A stretch of DNA of 64,000 nucleotides, from contig JAIXZY010000078.1 of NCBI GenBank assembly GCA_027489355.1, positions 62,001 through 126,000 of the forward strand, given 5' to 3'. The DNA comes from Paracoccaceae bacterium (GTDB taxonomy: Bacteria; Pseudomonadota; Alphaproteobacteria; Rhodobacterales; Rhodobacteraceae). Position 1 is the stretch's first letter. Every line of letters begins with the position of its first letter. The notes below the pieces were generated by a model that saw only the letters and a list, made by a program, of their open reading frames with translations, was not told the DNA's origin and made no database searches. Shown here piece after piece: positions 16,062 through 25,348 of this stretch. The position numbers were made by a program, and so were the translations under genes.

Positions 16062-17252
16062 TCACTCCGCCGCCATCGCCAAGGCCGGAACCGTCCCGCG
16101 ATAATACTCCTGCGCCGCCGCCACGCCCGAGCCCAACCGCACCGGCCAGCCAAGATCGACCATGCACATCTCGGCGACGCACAGGCCGGAGAGCACCATC
16201 GCCTCGGTCAGCATCCCCAGATGCCCGATGCGGAACACCTTGCCCGCAACCTCACCCAGACCAACGCCGTAGGCCATACCGTATTTGTTTGCCGCCAGCT
16301 GCACCAAAGCGGTCCCATCGCACCCGGCAGTCACCTTCACCGCCGTCACCGTGTCGGAGTAAAGCTCCGGCGCGGCCGCATAGGGGGTCATGCCCCAGGC
16401 GAAGACCGCCCGACGCACGCCCTCGGCCAGGCGGTGGTGGCGGGCATAGACGTTGTCGAGGCCCTCACTTTCCAGAAGGTCGATGGAATGGGCCAGACCG
16501 GCGATCAGGCCCACGGCGGGCGTATAGGGATAGCCGCCGCGGGCGTAGGACGCGAGCATATCCTTGAAATCGAAGAAGGTCCGCGGCAGCCGCGCCGTCT
16601 CCATCGCCGCGATGGCCTTGGGCGACACGCCCAGGATCGCCAGCCCGGCGGGCAGCATGAAGCCCTTCTGGCTCCCCGCCACGGCGATATCCACGCCCCA
16701 GCCGGCAAAGTCGAAAGGCATCGAGGCGATGGAGGACACCCCATCCACGAACAGCATCGCCCCATGTCCGGCCGCATCCATCGCGGCCCGGATGCCGCCG
16801 ATGTCGGACTTCACCCCCGTCGCCGTCTCGTTGTGTGTGGCCAGCACCGCCTTGATCTTGCCCGCCCGGTCCGCCCTCAGCGCCGCCTCGATCTGCGGCA
16901 GCGGCGCGCCTTGCCCCCAAGCCGTCTCGATGATCTGCACCTCCAGCCCGTGCCGCTGGCAGAGGTCGATCCAGCGGTAGCTGAACATGCCAAACCGCGC
17001 GGCCAGCACCGTGTCGCCGGGCGAGAGCGTGTTCGTCACAGCCGCCTCCCAGCCGCCGGTCCCGGTCGAGGGGATCACGATGACCTCCCCCCGATCCATC
17101 CGCAAAACCCGCCCCACCCCTTCCACCGCCGGCTGGAACAGCCGCGCAAAGGCCGGGGACCGATGGTCCAGCGTGCCCATGTCGCAGGCCTTGCGCACCG
17201 AGTCGGGGATGTTCGTCGGGCCGGGGATGAAAACCGGGTTCTGCATGGACAT
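16062..17252 (-). CDS. bhcA: Aspartate-glyoxylate aminotransferase
   Basis: A 396-residue class V aminotransferase (alanine-glyoxylate/serine-glyoxylate type). In the cycle it transfers the amino group of aspartate to glyoxylate, giving glycine and oxaloacetate. The N-terminal FIPGPTNIPDSVR and the PLP-lysine SQKGFMLPAG (about residues 199-208) are visible. Start ATG at 17252 follows AGGGAG; MQNPVF at 17246 is a minor alternative. It is the first gene of bhcABCD and diverges from bhcR with 148 bases between, where the shared promoter and operator must lie. Confidence 0.93.
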   Translation of the reverse strand: MSMQNPVFIPGPTNIPDSVRKACDMGTLDHRSPAFARLFQPAVEGVGRVLRMDRGEVIVIPSTGTGGWEAAVTNTLSPGDTVLAARFGMFSYRWIDLCQRHGLEVQIIETAWGQGAPLPQIEAALRADRAGKIKAVLATHNETATGVKSDIGGIRAAMDAAGHGAMLFVDGVSSIASMPFDFAGWGVDIAVAGSQKGFMLPAGLAILGVSPKAIAAMETARLPRTFFDFKDMLASYARGGYPYTPAVGLIAGLAHSIDLLESEGLDNVYARHHRLAEGVRRAVFAWGMTPYAAAPELYSDTVTAVKVTAGCDGTALVQLAANKYGMAYGVGLGEVAGKVFRIGHLGMLTEAMVLSGLCVAEMCMVDLGWPVRLGSGVAAAQEYYRGTVPALAMAAE

Positions 17253-17400
17253 CGGGCAACTCCCTGAAAGATCGCCCACAAAAGCTACGCCCTGCGACCA
17301 ATCCGCACAATTTTTTCGAAAAGATTTTTCACTGTCACAGTCCCGTGCTATTCGCCAATCCATCCAATGACTTGTGCTTTTTCACGAACAGGAGGCCCCG
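17253..17400. promoter_or_regulatory. bhcA-bhcR divergent control region
   Basis: 148 bases between the divergent starts, with a locally AT-rich middle. A near-palindrome TTTTTTCGAAAAGA sits at 17311-17324 and is a candidate BhcR (IclR-type) operator. The assignment is by position and symmetry only. Confidence 0.45.
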
Positions 17401-18213
17401 ATGGCCCAGAAACCCCGCGGCCGCCCGAAGGCGTTCAACGACAAGACCGACCAGAACACCGTGCAGGCGCTGGATCGCGGCCTCGACATCCTGTCCTTCG
17501 TCGCGCTGAACCCCGGCCGCACCCTGTCGGAAATCGCCGAGGACACCGGCGAGGCCATCGCCACCGTCTTCCGCGCCCTTGTCACCCTGCAAGGCCACGG
17601 CATGGTCGAGGTCGAGGAACCCGGCCAGTTCTGGCACATCGGCCCCGGCGCCTTCCGCGTGGGCTCGGCCTTCCTGCGCCGCACCAAGGTCGTCGAACGC
17701 GCCCGCCAGCCGATGGACACGCTCATGCGCGAAACCGGGGAAACCGCGAACCTGGGGATCGAGGTCAAGGACGAGGTCTTCTTCGTGGCCCAGGTCGAAA
17801 CCTACGAGGCGATCCGCGCCTTCTTCCCGCCCGGCACCCGTGCGCCGATGCACTCCAGCGGGATCGGCAAGGCGCTTCTCGCCTGGTATCCGGAGGAAAA
17901 GACCCGGGGCATCCTTTCCCGCAAGGGGCTGGAGAAGTTCACCTCCCTCACCCTCACCAGCGACTCCGCCCTCCTCCGCGACCTCAACCGCACCCGCGAC
18001 CGCGGCTTCTCCATCGACGACCAGGAACGCGCCGAGGGAATGCGCTGCGTTGCCGCCCCGATCTTCAACGCGCATGGCGAGCCGGTGGCGGGCCTCTCCG
18101 TTTCGGGCCCTGCCTTCCGCATGGGGCTGTCGGACGCGACGAGGATCGGCGCGCTGGTGCGGGCGGCGGCGGACCAGGTGACTGAGGCGACGGGCGGCAC
18201 TCAGCCCGCGTGA
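17401..18213 (+). CDS. bhcR: IclR family regulator of the beta-hydroxyaspartate cycle
   Basis: A 270-residue IclR-type regulator. The N-terminal winged HTH lies at about residues 20-85 (LDILSFVALNPGRTLSEIAE, then ATVFRALVTLQ). An effector-binding domain of IclR type follows, with ALLAWYPEEKT and the C-terminal IFNAHGEPVAGLSVSGP. It diverges from bhcA exactly as in Paracoccus denitrificans, where BhcR controls the operon in response to glyoxylate; that property is known for the family member, not shown here. Start ATG at 17401 follows AGGAGG, and an upstream in-frame start at 17374 is not needed. Confidence 0.9.
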   Translation: MAQKPRGRPKAFNDKTDQNTVQALDRGLDILSFVALNPGRTLSEIAEDTGEAIATVFRALVTLQGHGMVEVEEPGQFWHIGPGAFRVGSAFLRRTKVVERARQPMDTLMRETGETANLGIEVKDEVFFVAQVETYEAIRAFFPPGTRAPMHSSGIGKALLAWYPEEKTRGILSRKGLEKFTSLTLTSDSALLRDLNRTRDRGFSIDDQERAEGMRCVAAPIFNAHGEPVAGLSVSGPAFRMGLSDATRIGALVRAAADQVTEATGGTQPA

Positions 18214-18300
18214 CGCTTTCGACAGGGGCGGGTCGGTCGGGGGCCAGACGCCCGCGCCCTACCGGCTAGACAGGCGGTCAAAGCACGGAAGGACCGGAAG

Positions 18301-19803
18301 ATGACCAAGCCCAACCTGTTGATCCTGATGGTCGACCAGCTGAACGGGACGCTATTTCCCGACGGTCCGGCGGATTTCCTGCACGCCCCGAACCTGAAGC
18401 GCCTCGCCGCACGCTCGGCCCGGTTCAGGAACTGCTACACCGCCTCCCCCCTCTGCGCCCCCGCCCGCGCCAGCTTCATGTCCGGCCAGCTCCCCTCCCG
18501 CACAAGGGTCTACGACAACGCGGCCGAGTTCGCCTCCGACATCCCGACCTACGCCCACCACCTGCGCCGCGCGGGCTATCAGACCGCCCTCAGCGGCAAG
18601 ATGCACTTCGTCGGCCCCGACCAGCTGCACGGCTTTGAACAGCGGCTGACGACCGACATCTACCCCGCCGATTTCGGCTGGACTCCGGACTACCGCAAAC
18701 CCGGCGAGAGGATCGACTGGTGGTATCACAACCTCGGCTCGGTCACGGGGGCGGGGGTGGCCGAGATCACGAACCAGTACGAATACGACGACGACGTGGC
18801 CTTCCAGGCGATCCAGAAGATCTACGACCTGTCGCGTGGGCAAGACCCCCGTCCCTGGGCGCTGACCGTCAGCTTCACGCACCCCCACGACCCTTTCGTC
18901 GCCCGCCGCAAGTACTGGGACCTCTACGAAGGCGCGCCGGAATGCGAACCGCCCGAGCCCGTCGCCTATGAAGACATGGACCCCCATTCCCAACGCCTGA
19001 TGGACGCCTGCGACTGGCGCGGGATGGAGATCACCCCCGACCACATCCGCCGCGCCAAACAGGCCTATTTCGCCAACATCTCCTACATCGACGACAAGAT
19101 CGGCGAGATCCTCGCTGTGCTGGAAGCCACCCGGCAAGAGGCGCACGTCGTCTTCCTGTCGGACCATGGCGAGATGCTTGGGGAAAAGGGCCTGTGGTTC
19201 AAGATGAACTTCTTCGAAGGCTCTGCCCGCGTCCCCCTGATGATCGCCGCGCCCGAGATGCCCGCAGGGCTGGTGGAAACCCCGGTCAGCTCCATCGACC
19301 TAGCCCCCACCCTGGCCGCGCTGGCCGGCATCTCGATGGAGGAGGTGGCCCCCTGGACCGAGGGCGTGAACCTGATCCCCGTGGCAAACGGAGCCCCCCG
19401 CCCCCCCGTGGCCATGGAATACGCCGCCGAAGGCACCATCACCCCGATGGTCGCCCTACGGGAAGGCGCCTGGAAATACATCCGCTGCCCCGCGGACCCA
19501 GAGCAACTCTTCGACGTCGCCAACGACCCGTTGGAGACGACCAACCTTGCCAACGATCCCCGCGCCACTGACATCCTGCAGCATTTCCGCCAGCTTGCCG
19601 ACGCCCGCTGGGACCTCGCCGCCTATGACGCCCAGGTCCGCGAAAGCCAGGCCCGCCGCTGGGTGGTCTACGAGGCGCTGCGCAATGGCGCCTACTTCCC
19701 CTGGGACCACCAACCGCTCCGTGCGGCATCGGAACGCTACATGCGCAACCACATGGACCTGAACGTGCTGGAGGACTCGAAGCGCTTCCCGCGCGGCGAG
19801 TAA
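18301..19803 (+). CDS. betC: Choline-sulfatase
   Basis: A 500-residue sulfatase that should release choline from choline-O-sulfate in the cytoplasm. Metal ligands are seen in LILMVDQLNG near the start. The formylglycine signature is CAPARASFMSG (about residues 53-63), the Cys being the residue converted to formylglycine. FLSDHGEMLGEKGLWFK (about 285-301) follows. The C-terminal choline-sulfatase-specific region (RRWVVYEALRNGAYFPWD, SERYMRNHMDLN) supports choline over other sulfate esters. It follows bhcR by 87 bases and converges with the choline dehydrogenase gene, whose substrate it would make. Confidence 0.9.
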   Translation: MTKPNLLILMVDQLNGTLFPDGPADFLHAPNLKRLAARSARFRNCYTASPLCAPARASFMSGQLPSRTRVYDNAAEFASDIPTYAHHLRRAGYQTALSGKMHFVGPDQLHGFEQRLTTDIYPADFGWTPDYRKPGERIDWWYHNLGSVTGAGVAEITNQYEYDDDVAFQAIQKIYDLSRGQDPRPWALTVSFTHPHDPFVARRKYWDLYEGAPECEPPEPVAYEDMDPHSQRLMDACDWRGMEITPDHIRRAKQAYFANISYIDDKIGEILAVLEATRQEAHVVFLSDHGEMLGEKGLWFKMNFFEGSARVPLMIAAPEMPAGLVETPVSSIDLAPTLAALAGISMEEVAPWTEGVNLIPVANGAPRPPVAMEYAAEGTITPMVALREGAWKYIRCPADPEQLFDVANDPLETTNLANDPRATDILQHFRQLADARWDLAAYDAQVRESQARRWVVYEALRNGAYFPWDHQPLRAASERYMRNHMDLNVLEDSKRFPRGE

Positions 19804-19988
19804 GTGAGGCGAACAGCACGGCATTGACGGGACAGTGGCGGGTGCCTATCCCAAGGCCATCGCGGGAAACCGGAAAAACCGTCGATGTTCCACATGCCGT
19901 CGCGTCCGGTTGACAAACGCCGTGCTGCTCGGGTGTCCCAACCGCAAGGGCGGGCGATTGTTCCGACGGGCGCTGCAAAACCGCTGGG

Positions 19989-21602
19989 TCAGCGCGCGTC
20001 GGCCAGAACCCGCTCGGCACCTTTCCAGCCGATCAGCATCGCGGGAGCATTGGTGTTCCCCGCGATGATGTTCGGAAAGGCGCTGGCGTCGATCACCCGC
20101 AAGCCCCCCACGCCGTGCACCCGAAGGCCCGCATCCACCACCGATCCCGCCGCATTCGGGCCCATCCGGCAGGTGCAGCTCGGGTGATAGACCGTTCCCG
20201 ACCGCGCGCGGAAATCTGCGATCAGCTGGTCGTCCGTCACCACCTCCGGCCCGGGCCGCAGCTCCTCCTTGATCAGCCGCGCCATCGCCGGTTGCGCGGC
20301 GATGTGGCGGAGAAACTTCACGGCGGCCAGCATCTCCTCGACGTCGTTGTTGGTGGAGAACGCGTTCGCCGTGATCACCGGATGATCCTCGGCCCGCGCT
20401 GTCCGCAGCCGGATATGCCCGCGGCTGGTCGGGCGGCAGTTGGAAAGCCCGATCGACATGCCCGACCAGGGGTCCGGGTTCAGCACCGGCCGCTCTCCCT
20501 CGCGGGGAACCAGCGTCGAAAATGCCTGGAAATACAGCTGCATGTTCGGCCGGTCGAGGTCGGGCCGCGTGCGGAAGAACCCACCGCCGTGGTTGATCGA
20601 CTTGGCCAGAGGCCCCCCGCCGCCGATGAAATACTGCAGCCCCGCACGCAGCTTTCCCCACCACGGCCGAAGCTCATCGTTGTAGGTCGGCACCTTCATC
20701 GACCAGGTGTAGTTGATCCCCTGATGGTCGCTGAGGTGATCGCCGACGTTCGGATTGTCCGCGACCACCGGGATGCCCAGCGACTGCAACAAGGCCCCCG
20801 GCCCGATCCCGGAAAGCTGCAACAACTGCGGCGAGTTGATCGCCCCCCCCGCCAGGATCACCTCGGCCTTCGCCCGCAGAACCTTCGTCTGTCCGCCCCG
20901 GCGATACTCCACCCCCACGGCCCGGCCTCCCTCGATCACCACCCGAGTTACCAGCGCCCCCGTGATCACGGCCAGGTTCGCCCGCTTCATCGCCGGCCGC
21001 AGGAAGGCCCGCGCGGCCGAGTTCCGCCGCGCGCCCTTGATCGTCATCTGGTAGACGCCCGCGCCTTCCTGCACTGCGCCGTTGAAATCCGGGTTCTCGG
21101 CCAGCCCCGCCTCGCCACAGGCCGCGATGTAGGACGGCACCAGCGGATGCAGCCCCGCCCGGTTCGCCGAGATGAAAAGCGGCCCGCCCTTCCCCCGGAA
21201 CGCATCGCCCCCCGCCTCGTTGTCCTCGATCGCCCGATAGGCCGAAAGACACTCCTCCCAGCCCCAGCCGGGGTTCTGGCGCCCCCAATCCTCGTAATCC
21301 GCCCGATGCCCCCGGATCCAGACCATCGCGTTGATGCTGGACGACCCGCCCAGCACCTTGCCCCGCGGCCAGTGGTCCCGCGCGCCCGCCAGCCCGGGGT
21401 CGGGTTCGGTCTTGTACAGCCAGTTCACCGCCGGATCGTAGAACAGCTTCCCGTAGCCCAGCGGCAGTTGCACGAAGAACCGCCGGTCCGACCCGCCCGC
21501 CTCCAGCACGGTCACCTTGTGACGCCCCGAAGCCGTCAGCCGTTCGGCCAGCACGCAGCCCGCGCTGCCAGCGCCCACGATGATGTAATCGGTCTCGTCC
21601 AT
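19989..21602 (-). CDS. betA: Choline dehydrogenase (GMC oxidoreductase)
   Basis: A 537-residue FAD-dependent GMC oxidoreductase. The ADP-binding [17 protein letters not shown] opens the protein, [15 protein letters not shown] is the GMC signature 1 region, and [17 protein letters not shown] is signature 2. The C-terminal catalytic His region ([11 protein letters not shown]) and [15 protein letters not shown] are typical of BetA. Start ATG at 21602 follows GGAGG. With choline sulfatase next to it, oxidation of choline to betaine aldehyde is the likely role. Other GMC alcohol dehydrogenases look alike, so the substrate is inferred. No betaine aldehyde dehydrogenase gene is in the window. Confidence 0.85.
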   Translation of the reverse strand: MDETDYIIVGAGSAGCVLAERLTASGRHKVTVLEAGGSDRRFFVQLPLGYGKLFYDPAVNWLYKTEPDPGLAGARDHWPRGKVLGGSSSINAMVWIRGHRADYEDWGRQNPGWGWEECLSAYRAIEDNEAGGDAFRGKGGPLFISANRAGLHPLVPSYIAACGEAGLAENPDFNGAVQEGAGVYQMTIKGARRNSAARAFLRPAMKRANLAVITGALVTRVVIEGGRAVGVEYRRGGQTKVLRAKAEVILAGGAINSPQLLQLSGIGPGALLQSLGIPVVADNPNVGDHLSDHQGINYTWSMKVPTYNDELRPWWGKLRAGLQYFIGGGGPLAKSINHGGGFFRTRPDLDRPNMQLYFQAFSTLVPREGERPVLNPDPWSGMSIGLSNCRPTSRGHIRLRTARAEDHPVITANAFSTNNDVEEMLAAVKFLRHIAAQPAMARLIKEELRPGPEVVTDDQLIADFRARSGTVYHPSCTCRMGPNAAGSVVDAGLRVHGVGGLRVIDASAFPNIIAGNTNAPAMLIGWKGAERVLADAR

Positions 21603-21709
21603 GCCCGGCCTCCGGCTGTCGCCGGTCACCCTAAGCCGGCTGCCCGCACCGCAATGGTCGCCCTGCGACACCAAATGTCGCTATCTCTACCGTGCAGCTT
21701 TCACCCGGC

Positions 21710-21812
21710 AGCAAATATCCCCGCCGGAGGCACGCCCAGGCCTTGTGCGTTCTTCACGCACAAGGCCGAGACAAAAGGTCTTCGCGCCGTCAGGCGCTCC
21801 GCTTGACAGCCG
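21710..21812. repeat. Dispersed element with long tail (copy 2)
   Basis: The core CAAATATCCCCGCCGGAGGC is followed by a hairpin (CCTTGTGCGT / ACGCACAAGG), then GAGACAAAAGG and a GCGCCGTCAGGCGC hairpin. It occupies the betA-osmC gap. Confidence 0.82.
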
Positions 21813-21822
21813 ACCGTCCGGG

Positions 21823-22293
21823 TCACCCTTCGATGGCGAAGGTCGGCGCGTAGTCCACCGGAAAGTTCACCGACCGGGCGATGAAGCAGACCTCGTGGAT
21901 GCGGTGATGGATCGCCTCGGCTGCCGCGAGGTCGGTCCCCGGCTTCACCCCCACATGCGGCCTGAGCGTCACCTTGACGAACCGCCCCGCCCCGCCGCGC
22001 CCGACCTTGCCCACACCCAGCGGGGCGTCGGAATAGGACGTCACCACGATCCCCGCGTCGCTGGCATAATGCAGATACCACAGCATGTGACAGGCCGAGA
22101 GCGCGGACAGGAGCAGGTCCTCGGGGTTCATCTTCCCCGGATCGCCCCCCAGCAGCGGATCGTTCGAGCAGTGCACCACGGCCTTCCCCGGCACGGCGAT
22201 GTCCCAGGTCCGGTCATAGGCCTTGTAATGCGCCGTCCCCTCGCCCCGGTTGCCGGTCCATTGGATACGGGTGGTGTAATCGTGGTTGGGCAT
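21823..22293 (-). CDS. OsmC family protein
   Basis: A 156-residue OsmC/Ohr-fold protein. The catalytic Cys is in LLLSALSACHMLWYLHYA (about residues 60-77). The second position, normally Cys in hydroperoxide reductases, falls in EVCFIARSVNFPV, where the CFIARSVN pattern fits OsmC-like rather than Ohr proteins. Peroxide reduction is the family activity. It lies between the carnitine operon and betA in the same direction, so it may be co-transcribed. Its role in quaternary amine metabolism, if any, is unknown. Confidence 0.85.
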   Translation of the reverse strand: MPNHDYTTRIQWTGNRGEGTAHYKAYDRTWDIAVPGKAVVHCSNDPLLGGDPGKMNPEDLLLSALSACHMLWYLHYASDAGIVVTSYSDAPLGVGKVGRGGAGRFVKVTLRPHVGVKPGTDLAAAEAIHHRIHEVCFIARSVNFPVDYAPTFAIEG

Positions 22294-22323
22294 GGGAACC
22301 TCGGCTGAAAGGGCTGCGCAAGC

Positions 22324-22352
22324 GTAAGGTGGGCGATATCGCCCACCCTACC
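22324..22352. repeat. REP-like palindrome (copy 4)
   Basis: Arms GTAAGGTGGGCGAT and ATCGCCCACCCTAC form a near-perfect inverted repeat immediately after the enoyl-CoA hydratase stop codon. Confidence 0.85.
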
Positions 22353-23156
22353 CTACCGCCCCTTCCACACCGGGTCACGCTTCTCGGCGAAGGCGCGCGC
22401 CCCTTCCAGCTGGTCCTCCGACGAATAAAGCCGATCCACCGTCGGCATTTGCCGCTTGGTGACGCGGTTCAGCGCATCCTGGAAGCGCATGTTCTCTGCC
22501 TCGCGCACCACTTCCTTGATCGCGGCATAGACCAGCGGCGGCCCGCTTTCCAACAGCCGCGCCAGGTCCCAGGCCTTCGCCATCAGCTCCTCCGGCACGC
22601 AGACCTCCTTGATCAGCCCCCAGCGCTGCGCCTCCTCGGCATCGAACCAGCGGCCCGTCAGCAGAAGGTCCATCGCCACGTGATAGGGAATCCGCTTCGG
22701 CAGCTTGATCGACGCCGCATCCGCCACCGTGCCCGACCGGATCTCGGGCAGGGCAAAGGTGGCGTTGGTCGAACAGAGGATCAAGTCCGCCGACAAGGCC
22801 AGTTCCAGCCCGCCGCCACAGCAGATGCCCTGCACGACGGCAATCACCGGCTTGTTGAGGTTCGGCAGCTCCTGCAAGCCGCCAAACCCGCCCACGCCAT
22901 AATCGCCATCCACCGCATCGCCCTCGGCCGCCGCCTTCAGGTCCCAGCCGGGGCAGAAGAATTTCTCCCCCGCCGCCCGCAAGATGCAGACCCGCAAGCT
23001 GTCGTCGTCGCGGAAATCACGGAACACCAGCCCCATCACCCGGCTGGTCTTCAGGCTGATCGCATTCGCCTTGGGCGCGTCGAGGGTGACCTCCAGGATC
23101 GCCCCCTCGCGGCGCGTCTTGATCGGCCCCTCGGTCCGCATCTGCATCTCTGGCAT
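22353..23156 (-). CDS. caiD: Crotonobetainyl-CoA hydratase-like enoyl-CoA hydratase
   Basis: A 267-residue crotonase-fold enzyme. The oxyanion-hole segments (CILRAAGEKFFCPGWDLKA and VQGICCGGGLELALSADL) and the catalytic-Glu loop LPEIRSG are present. In context with an acyl-CoA dehydrogenase, a CoA ligase and carnitine dehydrogenase it would hydrate crotonobetainyl-CoA to L-carnitinyl-CoA. The sequence alone says only enoyl-CoA hydratase. The ATG at 23156 shares one base with the upstream TGA (TGATG) and follows AGGAG, so it is translationally coupled to the CoA ligase. Confidence 0.82.
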   Translation of the reverse strand: MPEMQMRTEGPIKTRREGAILEVTLDAPKANAISLKTSRVMGLVFRDFRDDDSLRVCILRAAGEKFFCPGWDLKAAAEGDAVDGDYGVGGFGGLQELPNLNKPVIAVVQGICCGGGLELALSADLILCSTNATFALPEIRSGTVADAASIKLPKRIPYHVAMDLLLTGRWFDAEEAQRWGLIKEVCVPEELMAKAWDLARLLESGPPLVYAAIKEVVREAENMRFQDALNRVTKRQMPTVDRLYSSEDQLEGARAFAEKRDPVWKGR

Positions 23157-25144
23157 CACACTCTCCTGACCAAAGCATCCACCGCCACGGCACCCGTTTC
23201 GCGCACCATGACCGGGTTGATCTCGATTTCCTCAAGGCTGTCGTCCGCCAGCATCAACTCGCCCAGCCGGACCGCCATTGCGGCCACCGCGCCCATGTCC
23301 GCCTTGGGCCGCCCGCGATAGCCGTCCAGCAGAGACCACAGCCGCAGGCCACGCACGGCCTCCAGCACCTGCACCTCCGTCACCGGCAGGACCAGCGTCA
23401 CCGTATCCGCCAGCACCTCTGCCGTCACACCGCCCATGCCCAGCGTCAGCGTCACCCCATAGACCGGATCGCGCCGCAGGCCCAACAGCACCTCGGCCAC
23501 CGCCCCCGTCACCATCTCCTCGACCAGATAGCCGGTCGCCCCCGGAATCTCCGCCTGCCCGTCCAGCGAGGCGAGCCCCAACCGTACCGCCCCTGCCTCG
23601 GTCTTGTGGGCAAAGCCAAGCCCCTTCAGGACGTAGGGTCCGCCGAAACGCACCTTTCCGGCCACCTCAGCCAGTGTCGCCCCGGTCACCGAGCCCGGCA
23701 CGACCACTCCGGCGTCCGACAGGAGCGCCTTACCCTCCGCCTCGGACAGCAGCCGCGTCTCCCGCGCGGGAAGCGCCGCAACCGGCCGCCACCCCGCCAC
23801 GCCCGCCGGGGTCTGCGCCGCCTTGACGGCCGCCAGCGCCGTTTCCAGCCCCAAGAGGGCGCAGACGCCCTCCCTCATCATCGCCTGCACCCGGCTCTCG
23901 CCGAAGTTCTCGGCCATCGAGGCGACCGGAAGGGCCGGTTTGCCCACCGCCTTCTGCGCATCGACGATCGCTCGGAACGCCGCATCATAGCCCGAGGGGT
24001 CGCAGCGATCGGCCCTCGGGCTGTCGATGATGTAAAGGCCCGCGTCATAAGCCTCCAGCATGGCGCTGAAGACCTCGGTCGTCTTCGGCCCGTCCCCCCA
24101 GATGAAGGTGTGGTAATCCAATGGGTTGCTGATCGTGGGGATTTCGCCCAGCACTGCAAAGAGCCGATCGTGCGTGGCCTGTGGGACGGCAGGGAACTCC
24201 AGCCCGAAGGGCGCCGCAAGGTCCGCGACCAGCCCGGCCTCGCCCCCCGAACAGGACAGCGAACACAGCCGCGTCCCGATCTGCGGCCCGTGGACGTGGA
24301 AGATCTTCAGCGTCTCGATCAGCTCGGACGGCGTGTTGACCTCGGCCACCCCGATCTGTCGCAGGAAGGCGCTGGAGGCCGCCCCGCCCCCCGCGAGCGA
24401 CGCAGTGTGCGAGGCCGCCGCCGTGCGGCTCAGCTCGGTCTTGCCGGACTTGATCGCCACCACCCCCTTGCCCATCGCCCGCGCCTTCTCGGCCAGCGCG
24501 GCAAAGGCCGGGGCGTCGTCGATGCCTTCGATGTAAAGCCCCACCGCCGTGACCCGCGGATCGTCCAGGAGCGCGCCGGTCAACTCGGCCAACCCCACGA
24601 CGGCGGCATTGCCCAGACAGGCGACATAGGCCACCGGCAGCCCGCGCTGCTGCATGCCAAGGTTGATGACGATGTTCGAGGATTGGCTGACCAGCGCCAC
24701 GCCCGTCTCGACGGGCACGCCCCCATGCTGGTCCGGCCAGAGAAGCGCACCGTCAAGGTAGTTGATGACCCCATAGCAGTTGGGGCCGAGGATCGGCATG
24801 TCCCCGGCCGCCGCCACGAGCCTGTCCTGCAGGCCCGGCTCCCCGGCCTCGGTCCAACCGCTCGCAAAACAGATCGCACCGCCCGCACCCATGGCGGCCA
24901 TCTCGGCGACGACGTCGATGGTCGCAAAGCGGTTCACGCCGATGAACACGGCATCAGGCGCCTCGGGCAGGTCCGCCAGCGAGGCATAGGCTTTCAGCCC
25001 CCCGATTTCGGCTTTGGTCGGATGGACGGGCCAGACCGGCCCCTTGAAGCCCATCTTGCGGCACTGCTCGATGACATTCAGCGCCCAGCCCGCCCCAAGG
25101 ACGGCGATGTGGCGCGGGCGGAGCAGGCGGTCGAGGCGGCTCAT
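23156..25144 (-). CDS. NDP-forming acyl-CoA synthetase family protein, probable betaine/carnitine CoA ligase
   Basis: A 662-residue protein of the acetyl-CoA synthetase (ADP-forming) family, with alpha-like and beta-like parts in one chain. A CoA-binding Rossmann domain comes first (IAVLGAGWALN). Ligase domains follow with SQSSNIVINLG and the phospho-His region around KSGKTELSRTAAASHTASLAG, then an ATP-grasp domain (about 460-660, ending EIEINPVMVRETG). Family members make CoA thioesters of diverse acids. The operon suggests gamma-butyrobetaine, crotonobetaine or carnitine as substrate, which is inference. Start ATG at 25144 has only a weak ribosome-binding site. Confidence 0.82.
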   Translation of the reverse strand: MSRLDRLLRPRHIAVLGAGWALNVIEQCRKMGFKGPVWPVHPTKAEIGGLKAYASLADLPEAPDAVFIGVNRFATIDVVAEMAAMGAGGAICFASGWTEAGEPGLQDRLVAAAGDMPILGPNCYGVINYLDGALLWPDQHGGVPVETGVALVSQSSNIVINLGMQQRGLPVAYVACLGNAAVVGLAELTGALLDDPRVTAVGLYIEGIDDAPAFAALAEKARAMGKGVVAIKSGKTELSRTAAASHTASLAGGGAASSAFLRQIGVAEVNTPSELIETLKIFHVHGPQIGTRLCSLSCSGGEAGLVADLAAPFGLEFPAVPQATHDRLFAVLGEIPTISNPLDYHTFIWGDGPKTTEVFSAMLEAYDAGLYIIDSPRADRCDPSGYDAAFRAIVDAQKAVGKPALPVASMAENFGESRVQAMMREGVCALLGLETALAAVKAAQTPAGVAGWRPVAALPARETRLLSEAEGKALLSDAGVVVPGSVTGATLAEVAGKVRFGGPYVLKGLGFAHKTEAGAVRLGLASLDGQAEIPGATGYLVEEMVTGAVAEVLLGLRRDPVYGVTLTLGMGGVTAEVLADTVTLVLPVTEVQVLEAVRGLRLWSLLDGYRGRPKADMGAVAAMAVRLGELMLADDSLEEIEINPVMVRETGAVAVDALVRRV

Positions 25145-25163
25145 GCCCGACCTGCCGCTGCTG

Positions 25164-25217
25164 CAATACTCCCGGGGCGCCGCCCCGGACCCCGGGATAT
25201 TTTCGGACAGAAAATGG
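25164..25217. repeat. Dispersed element (copy 3) with CCCGGGGCG hairpin
   Basis: ATACTCCCGGGGCGCCGCCCC is followed by GGGATATTTTCGGACAGAAA ending in ATGGG. It carries the GGACAGAAAATG end also found at the dut start and at 44894. Confidence 0.72.
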
Positions 25218-25302
25218 GAACACCCCGCCCCGGAACCCGAAGCGAGGTGCCATTTCCTGTCGCGGTCATCGGCGTCCCCGCCTGTACCGCTCTGACAGAA
25301 TC

Positions 25303-25326
25303 GCGCATTAACGTTAACGCGCGGTT
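25303..25326. promoter_or_regulatory. Operator-like palindrome upstream of the CoA ligase gene
   Basis: A perfect TTAACGTTAA at 25308-25317 lies inside a longer near-palindrome (GCGCA/CGCGC flanks). It is AT-rich against a GC-rich background, about 160 bases before the ligase start. It resembles a repressor operator, but no regulator is assigned. Confidence 0.4.
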
Positions 25327-25348
25327 ACCAGAGACTGCGAAAGCCAGC

